Positions 58,046 through 64,000 of a stretch of DNA of 64,000 nucleotides are shown in pieces. The notes under the pieces were generated by a model that saw only the letters and a program-made list of their open reading frames with translations, did not search any database and was not told where the DNA came from. A program made the translations under genes and the position numbers. This DNA comes from Dethiobacter alkaliphilus (GTDB taxonomy: Bacteria > Bacillota > Dethiobacteria > DTU022 > UBA8154): NCBI GenBank assembly GCA_016841605.1, contig JAENYV010000007.1:62001-126000 (forward strand), read 5' to 3'. Each line of letters begins with the position of its first letter. Position 1 is the first letter of the stretch.

Positions 58046-58891
58046 GTGCAAGAGAAGAAAATGAAGATAACTTTCTGGGGGGTTAGGGGTTCCCGTCCGG
58101 TACCGGGCAAAGAAACAGTGGTTTACGGCGGCAATACCCCTTGCGTAACAGTAAAGGCAGGAGAAACGCTGATTATTTTAGATGCGGGGACAGGGATCTG
58201 CAACCTGGGAAACTCTCTGGCAGAGACAAGAAAAAAAGTAAAAGCACACATCTTCATCACTCATACCCACTGGGATCATATTCAAGGGTTTCCGTTTTTT
58301 ACTCCTGCTTATCTCCCGGATAACGAGTTTTATCTCTATGGCCAGGGCAAGCTGGATCATACCTTTTCCAATCTGATGCGCGGGCAAATGATTTTTCCCC
58401 ATTTTCCCGTGCAGATTGATAAAATGAAAGCAGACATCCGCTTAACGGAAATTTCCACCGGTGAACGTCTTGAAATTGAAGAGAATCTCTTTATCAGTAC
58501 AATTCATAACAATCATCCCGGCGGCTGTCTTTCCTACCGGATAGATTACGGTGACAAGTCATGCTGTTATCTGACTGATACGGAACATTATTCCTGCATT
58601 GATGCTTATTTGCACGAGCTGGCGGCTGGTGCCGATGCAATCATTTACGACAGCAACTTTACCGATGCCGAGTATGAAGGAACAAACGAGTATAATTCCA
58701 AGATTGGCTGGGGACATTCTACCTGGCAGGAGGGAATTAAACTGGCGCGCGCGGCAGGCGTTTCACAATTAATTTTTTTCCACCATGCCACCCATCGTAC
58801 AGATAACGAACTTTTCCAGATTGAAAAAGAAGCCAAAACAATTTTTAAAAATTGTCAGGCCGCAGCAGAAGGCGGCTCCATTGTCGTATAA
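58046..58891 (+). CDS. Metallo-beta-lactamase-fold hydrolase
   Basis: A 281-residue MBL enzyme: FWGVRGSRPVPGKETVVYGG at the N-terminus, HTHWDH (73-78), TIHNNHPGG, a metal Asp in YLTDTEH and the final FFHHATHRTD. The WGxRGSxP start and the TPxV strand are those of the MBL class that cleaves cyclic or linear phosphodiesters. Substrate unknown; a nucleotide second-messenger link to pilus control is possible. GTG start after GGAGG. Confidence 0.85.
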   Translation: MQEKKMKITFWGVRGSRPVPGKETVVYGGNTPCVTVKAGETLIILDAGTGICNLGNSLAETRKKVKAHIFITHTHWDHIQGFPFFTPAYLPDNEFYLYGQGKLDHTFSNLMRGQMIFPHFPVQIDKMKADIRLTEISTGERLEIEENLFISTIHNNHPGGCLSYRIDYGDKSCCYLTDTEHYSCIDAYLHELAAGADAIIYDSNFTDAEYEGTNEYNSKIGWGHSTWQEGIKLARAAGVSQLIFFHHATHRTDNELFQIEKEAKTIFKNCQAAAEGGSIVV

Positions 58892-58982
58892 ATCTTCTTC
58901 GCGACGATAAGGTCAGAGAAAGAACAGCGCGGAAGAGGTCTGCTACAAAAAGAAAATAGTTATTGAGGGAGATAGTAATTCT

Positions 58983-60107
58983 ATGTATTACCTGTTATCG
59001 TTACTGCGACATCCCGCACCGTTCTTTTTATTCCTCAGTCGTCCCCGGACACGGGACCTGATGAACTTCTGCCACCAGTTTGCCGTCATGCTTGGTGCAG
59101 GCATTACCGTAATGTCCGCCCTGGAAATCCTGGAATGGCATTCGGAAAATCCTTTATTAAAAAAAACAATCAAGAAAGTCGGCCAACGTGTGGAAAAGGG
59201 CAAATCCCTGACCGAAGCCGTGGCTGAAGAAGAAAAAATTTTTCCTCCTTTTTTTAAGGGGATGGTTGAAGCCGGAGAAACAGGTGGCGAACTGGACAAG
59301 GCTATGCAGCAACTGGCTCTTCACTTTGAAAGAAAAAGTGATCTGGAACAAAAAATCAAGACAGCGACTGCCTATCCGATATTTGTTTTTCTTATTATTA
59401 TAGTGGTAGTCGCTTTTTTATTGGTTTTTGTCATTCCCACTTTTGCCGGAACCTTCACCGGTATGGGGGTGGATCCTCCACTGCCAACCAGACTTCTCAT
59501 CACTGCCGGGAAAGGGCTGCGAGTTTACTGGTATCTGGTGATCGCCGGAGGAGTTGCCATTTACTTACTTTTTCGCAGGTTGTTAAAGACAAAAAAGGGC
59601 GGTTATTATCGGGATCGCTTGCTTTTTCGTCTCCCCCTTTTCGGCCGGATTTATCACAAAATGATGGTAGCACGGTTTTGCCGGGCTCTTAGTTCTCTGC
59701 TCGGCAGCGGGGTAGGGTTATTAACAGCACTGGATCTGGCGAAAAATGTTGTCGATAACAATGCTTTTCGAAAGCGCATTAATCTAGTAAAAGAAGACAT
59801 TATCCGGGGGGAAGCAATTGCGGGAACCCTGTCTGCCGCCGGTTTTTTTCCTTTTCTGGTAATTGGGATGGTTGATGTGGGTGAGCAATCCGGAAAAATG
59901 GAGGAGATGTTCGCACGGGCTGCCGACTTATATGAGTCCGAGGTAAATTATGTCATAGATAGGCTCAGTTCCTTGGTTGAACCGGTTTTAATCATTTTCC
60001 TTTCTTTAGTGGTAGGAGGCATCGTTCTCTCAGTCTTCTTACCTCTTTTTAACATCTTTGACCTCTATCTCCTGCCAGCCGCGACACCTTCTCTTAAAAT
60101 CATATAA
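58983..60107 (+). CDS. pilC: Type IV pilus platform protein PilC (copy 2)
   Basis: A 374-residue protein with two GspF domains (about 27-150 and 230-352): FCHQFAVMLGAGITVMSALE and MVEAGETGGELDKAMQQLAL. Three TM segments. It lacks the N-terminal about 60-residue extension of copy 1. Together with pilT2 and minor pilins it suggests a second pilus or secretion-type machine. Confidence 0.92.
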   Translation: MYYLLSLLRHPAPFFLFLSRPRTRDLMNFCHQFAVMLGAGITVMSALEILEWHSENPLLKKTIKKVGQRVEKGKSLTEAVAEEEKIFPPFFKGMVEAGETGGELDKAMQQLALHFERKSDLEQKIKTATAYPIFVFLIIIVVVAFLLVFVIPTFAGTFTGMGVDPPLPTRLLITAGKGLRVYWYLVIAGGVAIYLLFRRLLKTKKGGYYRDRLLFRLPLFGRIYHKMMVARFCRALSSLLGSGVGLLTALDLAKNVVDNNAFRKRINLVKEDIIRGEAIAGTLSAAGFFPFLVIGMVDVGEQSGKMEEMFARAADLYESEVNYVIDRLSSLVEPVLIIFLSLVVGGIVLSVFLPLFNIFDLYLLPAATPSLKII

Positions 60108-60202
60108 AACGCCAACTACCATAATAACTCTTTTCTATTTTCCATCCATCCGACTATGAAGCAAATCTACCTTGTGTGTTCTAATAATCAGGGGGCAGTA
60201 AG

Positions 60203-60655
60203 ATGACTGAGCGGTTAAAAAACAGTTATACAAGCCGCAAAGCCTTTACCCTGTTGGAAGTAGTAGTCTGCCTGGGTATCGTCAGCATCATCCTTCTTTC
60301 TTTTACAAGGCTTTTTATCAACAGTTTTGCTGCTACCGTCCAAGCCGGCCGGACCACCCAGGCCACTGCCCTTGCACAGGAAAAAATGGAAGCATTGTTA
60401 TCATACTCCTATGCTGAGTTGCTTGATTTGGGGGCTGAATTAAACGGAGGATTTTTTCACTGCCCTTCTGAAGTTTCTTCCGTCCCTGCGGCTATTGAAG
60501 GTTTTAACAATTTATTCTGCTATTATACTATTGCCTATGATACTATTGAGCTTGACGGTTGCCCGGTCGATGGGCTGCGACTGGAGGTCATAATTTTGCA
60601 GGGAGAAGAGAAACAGGTTGTCAAATTTTTATCTTTTGTTCGAGAAAAATACTAA
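60203..60655 (+). CDS. Minor prepilin, PilV/GspI-like
   Basis: A 150-residue prepilin: leader MTERLKNSYTSRKA, then FTLLEVVVCLGIVSIILLSF with Glu5. The residue before the cut is Ala instead of the usual Gly. The head has FNNLFCYYTIAYDTIELDGC and is rich in Cys (four), which is unusual for this cluster. Confidence 0.82.
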   Translation: MTERLKNSYTSRKAFTLLEVVVCLGIVSIILLSFTRLFINSFAATVQAGRTTQATALAQEKMEALLSYSYAELLDLGAELNGGFFHCPSEVSSVPAAIEGFNNLFCYYTIAYDTIELDGCPVDGLRLEVIILQGEEKQVVKFLSFVREKY

Positions 60656-61163
60656 TTGTAATATTTTTTTCCGGAAGACATTTTTTTTCCGCAGCAGCTT
60701 GATTTTGGTTCCGGATAAGGGGTTCACTCTTATTGAAATCCTTGCAGCGGTCAGTATAGCCGTCCTATTGTTCTGTACTGTCTTCGGGTTGTATTTTTTT
60801 GGGGTAAATACCTTTCAGATCTGTACTGCACATCTTGATCTACAACAAAATGTGCGTATCGCGGCCGATTTTATAACCCGGGAATTGCGTTATGCCCGCA
60901 ACCTGGAAGTTGATACCGATGAAGTGCAATATGAACTTCCGGATGATGATAATGATTCCTATACGATAAAAAAAGAAAACGGGGAAATCGTCTATTTAAT
61001 CAACAGTACGGAAAACAAGATTGCCTACAATATCAACACCCTCAGCTTTACTTGGGATGGGCTTACAAAAATTCTTTCTTTTGAAATTGAGGGAGTAGAT
61101 AACAGATATTGTTATGCGGTTCGGACAGCAGTATGCCTGCAAAACCTGCAGGAAAGGCGGTAG
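60618..61163 (+). CDS. Minor prepilin, PilW/GspJ-like (start uncertain)
   Basis: The prepilin part is clear: PDKG cut before FTLIEILAAVSIAVLLFCTV, then LQQNVRIAADFITRELRYAR. The ORF-track start (TTG at 60618) overlaps the previous gene by 38 bases and gives a 35-residue leader; a TTG at 60699 would give an eight-residue leader but has no ribosome site. A low-use or near-cognate start is possible. Confidence 0.75.
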   Translation: MSNFYLLFEKNTNCNIFFRKTFFFRSSLILVPDKGFTLIEILAAVSIAVLLFCTVFGLYFFGVNTFQICTAHLDLQQNVRIAADFITRELRYARNLEVDTDEVQYELPDDDNDSYTIKKENGEIVYLINSTENKIAYNINTLSFTWDGLTKILSFEIEGVDNRYCYAVRTAVCLQNLQERR

Positions 61164-62040
61164 GAACTATGGGGTAATTCGCTCACCAAAAGGGTATATC
61201 CTGGTCTTTGTTATTCTTGTCTGTGCCGCCTTATTGATGCTTGGAACATCCCTTCCGGAACTAAACAGCGTAGACTTGAAAATTGCAGCCAATCAGAGGG
61301 ATAGTGTTCAGGCCTATTATCTGGCGGCAACGGGGATTGAAACAGCGTTCGGCATACTGGAAGAGTATTATCCGTTCTACTGCGGAAGCGGAGAAATGTC
61401 TCTAGCCGGGGGGAGTATCAGCGTAAATGTAAACTACACAGATCAGGAAGACGGCAGCCGGCAGGTACAAATAATCTCTATCGGCCAAAAAGGTCCTATT
61501 CAGGAGAAGGTTTCTGTAAAATTTCAGTCTGTTCCTTTCTATCCCGGAGGAACAGACGGTGCTGAATTGGGATGGTATGATGAAATAAGCGGGGAAATAA
61601 TTCCCGACGTCGAACACATTGGAGATGGTGTTGTCTCCTTAGGTCATCCCGACATGACCTCCCCCATAACTTTATGCAGCCCGGAGAGCAGCGGCGCTTT
61701 TCTTTCTGCTGAACAGATTTTTTTTCAAAGCTTGCCGGTCAACCTGCTTGTAGCCAAAACTCTGGAGATCAGTGCCGATATAGTGGTTTTTCTGGGAAGT
61801 GTTTTTTTATGCCCGGAGGAAGGAAGCTTGCTCTTTTCACATCCTTCCGGCGATCCGATGCGTGTTTATTTTCGTGAAGAGGTACTGTCAACCTTCGATT
61901 ACCACTCCTTGCTTGAACCGGGGGTATATTCTTTCCCGGTTGATTGGCAAATTACCGGTAATTCTTCTCCGCAGGAAACAAGGTGCTACCGGGTTTTACC
62001 GGTTGTCCCCGGAACAATGATCCTGGAGAGCGGGAGATAA
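61114..62040 (+). CDS. PilX-like minor pilus protein
   Basis: A 308-residue protein. SPKGYILVFVILVCAALLML then DSVQAYYLAATGIETAFGIL is the PilX N-terminal pattern. The head is beta-rich without clear repeats. The ORF-track ATG at 61114 overlaps pilW by 50 bases and lacks a ribosome site; ATT at 61177 (after GGTAGGAAC) is an alternative. It pairs with the larger PilX-like protein at 53567. Confidence 0.7.
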   Translation: MRFGQQYACKTCRKGGRNYGVIRSPKGYILVFVILVCAALLMLGTSLPELNSVDLKIAANQRDSVQAYYLAATGIETAFGILEEYYPFYCGSGEMSLAGGSISVNVNYTDQEDGSRQVQIISIGQKGPIQEKVSVKFQSVPFYPGGTDGAELGWYDEISGEIIPDVEHIGDGVVSLGHPDMTSPITLCSPESSGAFLSAEQIFFQSLPVNLLVAKTLEISADIVVFLGSVFLCPEEGSLLFSHPSGDPMRVYFREEVLSTFDYHSLLEPGVYSFPVDWQITGNSSPQETRCYRVLPVVPGTMILESGR

Positions 62041-62240
62041 TAATTGATCTATTATTTAAGCCTGCGGCAACCGGCTCAGGAGTCAGGAACAGGTTACCAC
62101 AGGAATAATGTGCAGCAGTTTACTTGAACGGCAACTTTTGAAAATGCAGGAAATTATTTATACCGTATAGAAATATATATGACAGTGAAACTAACCATTA
62201 CGGGAACTTTAGACTGATTATTATTAAAGGAGGAATCCTG
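62041..62240 (+). other. Spacer before the aldolase gene
   Basis: About 200 bases with no ORF. A promoter for the aldolase may lie here, but none is clear. AAAGGAGGAATCC is its ribosome site. Confidence 0.35.
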
Positions 62241-63293
62241 ATGATTAATAAGATTACTGAATTACTGGGGAAAGAAGCCGATTACCTATTAAACCATTCC
62301 TGCAAGACAGTTTCCAAGGATCTTCTCTGCGTACCCTCTCCGGATTATGTTGACCGTGTATTGGTCGTTTCCGATCGTCCTGCACCAGTCTTGCGCAATA
62401 TGCAGCTTTTATTTTCAACCGGACGTCTGGCCAAAACGGGTTACCTTTCCATTTTACCGGTGGACCAGGGAGTAGAACACTCGGCCGGAGCATCTTTTGC
62501 TCCCAATCCGATCTATTTTGATCCGGAAAATATTGTCAAACTGGCTATTGAAGGAGGTTGCAACGCAGTTGCTTCTACTCTGGGAGTTTTAGGAAGCATG
62601 GCACGGAAATATGCACATAAGATCCCCTTTATTCTTAAAATTAATCATAATGAACTTCTGACCTATCCGAATAAGTTTGATCAAATTCTCTTTGCCGATG
62701 TTGATCAGGCTTTTGAAATGGGAGCAGTTGCCGTGGGAGCCACAATTTATTATGGTTCGGAAGAAAGCAGCAGGCAAATACAGGAAATTTCCCAGGCTTT
62801 TCATTATGCACATTCCCTGGGATTGGTTACTATTCTCTGGACATATTTACGTAATGATGCTTTCAAAAAAGATAATGTCGATTATCATGCCTCAGCTGAC
62901 TTAACCGGCCAGGCCAATTACCTGGGAGCCACAATAGAAGCAGATATTATAAAACAGAAACAGGCTGAAAACAATGGCGGTTTCCTTGCCATAGACTTCG
63001 GCAAGACAAATAAGAAGGTTTATTCCGATCTTTCCACAGACCATCCCATTGACCTGACCCGTTACCAGGTTGTGAATTGTCTGACTGGGCGTGCGGGGTT
63101 GATAAATTCCGGGGGACCTTCAGGGGAAAATGATATCCAGCAGGCGGTAAAAACGGCTGTCATTAATAAGAGAGCCGGAGGTATGGGGCTTATCTCCGGA
63201 AGAAAAGCCTTCCAAAAACCCATGAAAGAAGGCGTGGAAATTCTGCAGGCTATCCAGGATGTTTACCTTTGTAAGGAAATCGATCTGGCCTGA
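62241..63293 (+). CDS. Class I fructose-bisphosphate aldolase (FbaB/DhnA type)
   Basis: A 350-residue aldolase: [20 protein letters not shown] then [46 protein letters not shown] and [20 protein letters not shown], the archaeal-type class I pattern with the Schiff-base Lys probably in the IDFGKTN region. It makes or cleaves fructose 1,6-bisphosphate. It is out of place between pilus genes; a housekeeping gene embedded by chance or a selection for co-expression. Confidence 0.88.
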   Translation: MINKITELLGKEADYLLNHSCKTVSKDLLCVPSPDYVDRVLVVSDRPAPVLRNMQLLFSTGRLAKTGYLSILPVDQGVEHSAGASFAPNPIYFDPENIVKLAIEGGCNAVASTLGVLGSMARKYAHKIPFILKINHNELLTYPNKFDQILFADVDQAFEMGAVAVGATIYYGSEESSRQIQEISQAFHYAHSLGLVTILWTYLRNDAFKKDNVDYHASADLTGQANYLGATIEADIIKQKQAENNGGFLAIDFGKTNKKVYSDLSTDHPIDLTRYQVVNCLTGRAGLINSGGPSGENDIQQAVKTAVINKRAGGMGLISGRKAFQKPMKEGVEILQAIQDVYLCKEIDLA

Positions 63294-63777
63294 TTATTTA
63301 AAAGAAAGCGGCAGTAGGAGAAACCGGAAAGGTTTTACTTTTCTGGAGCTGGTTATTGTCCTGGCATTATTCGGTGTCATCCTGGCAATTGCCTTGCCCC
63401 GGCTCCCTTCACTTTCCCGCCGGCAGTTGGAGACAGCAGCCCGGAAAATGGCCGGAGATCTGCGTTTGACCAGAAGCGAAGCCATTTCATCCGGAGAAAT
63501 ATGCAAAGTTAAATTTTTTGTGTATGGAGACTGTTATCTGCTAATTTTAACGGAAAAAAATCAATCAGTTCACTTGCCGGAGGGAATTCACTTTTCGGGT
63601 CTGACAACTTTTTTGACAGAAAATGGTGTTCCTTTTGTTCATTTTAATGCCCTGGGCCGTCCCAGCGGAGGGGGAACGGCCATTCTCCAATCCCAAGATG
63701 GGGACGAGCGTTATATTATTGTTACTCCGGTAACAGGGAGGGTAAGAATAGCAAATGAACCGCCTCAACACTGGTAA
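63259..63777 (+). CDS. Pseudopilin, FimT/GspH-like
   Basis: A 172-residue prepilin: RNRKG cut before [20 protein letters not shown], then [23 protein letters not shown], the FimT/GspH hallmark, and ...[10 protein letters not shown]. The ORF-track ATG overlaps the aldolase gene by 35 bases; no later ATG/GTG/TTG exists before the cleavage site. Completes a minor pilin set. Confidence 0.85.
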   Translation: MFTFVRKSIWPDYLKESGSRRNRKGFTFLELVIVLALFGVILAIALPRLPSLSRRQLETAARKMAGDLRLTRSEAISSGEICKVKFFVYGDCYLLILTEKNQSVHLPEGIHFSGLTTFLTENGVPFVHFNALGRPSGGGTAILQSQDGDERYIIVTPVTGRVRIANEPPQHW

Positions 63778-63945
63778 AACTGTTTATTAACCGTTTATTC
63801 CCCATAATACGGTTGTATTGTGCAATTTTTAAAAAAACGGCGTTATTTTCCTTTGTAGCAGGATTTTTTCCCCAGAAGTTGAATTTAGATATTAATAGAG
63901 GAAATAGTAAAAAATAAGGCTGTACAGAGCAAGGGAGGTGAAAAC

Positions 63946-64000
63946 ATAGAAAATAAAAGCATACAAAAACGGATAACAAAACTTCGTTCGAAACTGGATG
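63946..64000 (+). CDS. 5' end of a probable Xaa-Pro aminopeptidase (partial, apparent ATA start)
   Basis: After GGGAGGTGAAAAC the frame reads (ATA) ENKSIQKRITKLRSKLD up to the window edge. RIxKLRxxL near the start is typical of PepP-type aminopeptidases. No ATG, GTG or TTG stands in frame near the ribosome site; a GTG in another frame stops at once. Both identity and start are tentative. Confidence 0.4.
   Translation, partial: MENKSIQKRITKLRSKLD

Overview
The window reads as chromosomal DNA of a low-to-medium GC, Gram-positive-type (monoderm) anaerobe of the Firmicutes/Clostridia, possibly Peptococcaceae- or Syntrophomonas-like. The evidence is frequent TTG/GTG starts behind strong GGAGG sites, a PBSX/skin-type contractile prophage, an S-layer-homology domain on the endolysin, and a type IV pilus (T4P) locus whose secretin-like protein has no outer-membrane pore domain. 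No rRNA, tRNA or CRISPR array was seen.

Region 1 (1 to about 28.2 kb) is the late half of a myovirus-type prophage in canonical order: late regulator, HNH nuclease, terminase, portal, ClpP-type protease, HK97 capsid, head-tail connectors, sheath, tube, frameshifted tail chaperone, tape measure, baseplate, tail fibres, holin and SLH amidase. The integrase and early genes lie left of the window. Embedded are three tiny antisense genes (986-1526), a tail-module enzyme fusing a TIM-barrel glycosidase-like domain to a PHP phosphoesterase domain (21371-23317), a structured RNA candidate (24228-24340), a 12-residue-repeat solenoid fused to a K+-channel pore (24455-25951), and a solitary DNA adenine methylase.

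Region 2 (about 28.2 to 32.7 kb) looks like a second, small mobile element: a divergent MerR regulator, an XRE regulator, an FtsK-type translocase, a replication-relaxation protein, two paralogous pilin-like membrane proteins and a glycine-zipper protein. It ends against the C-terminal remnant of a second pilB gene, so mobile DNA or a deletion has cut into the T4P locus.

Region 3 (about 33 to 64 kb) is a large T4P locus. First block: pilP-like, secretin-like, pilT1, pilC1, a sigma factor, pilM, pilN, pilO, pilB, an HD-GYP-N/TM/MORN protein, a pilin-headed lipoprotein, and pilins. Second block: pilX-like, pilV, pilW, pilT2, an MBL hydrolase, pilC2, pilV, pilW, pilX-like, an aldolase and fimT. 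Between them (47.2-53.4 kb) is a scrambled zone with a nonsense-inactivated hicA beside hicB, a mazEF-like pair, a segmental duplication carrying a coiled-coil/PD-(D/E)XK gene and its pseudogene on either side of an aminotransferase, and an orphan XPB-N-like protein. The probable MshEN domain of PilB, the HD-GYP-N-like domain next to it and the in-operon sigma factor suggest pilus output is tied to c-di-GMP and a dedicated transcription programme. Several genes here appear to start on near-cognate codons (CTG, ATC, ATA).

All calls come from reading the sequence and supplied translations; no database search was run, and family names are by pattern recognition.
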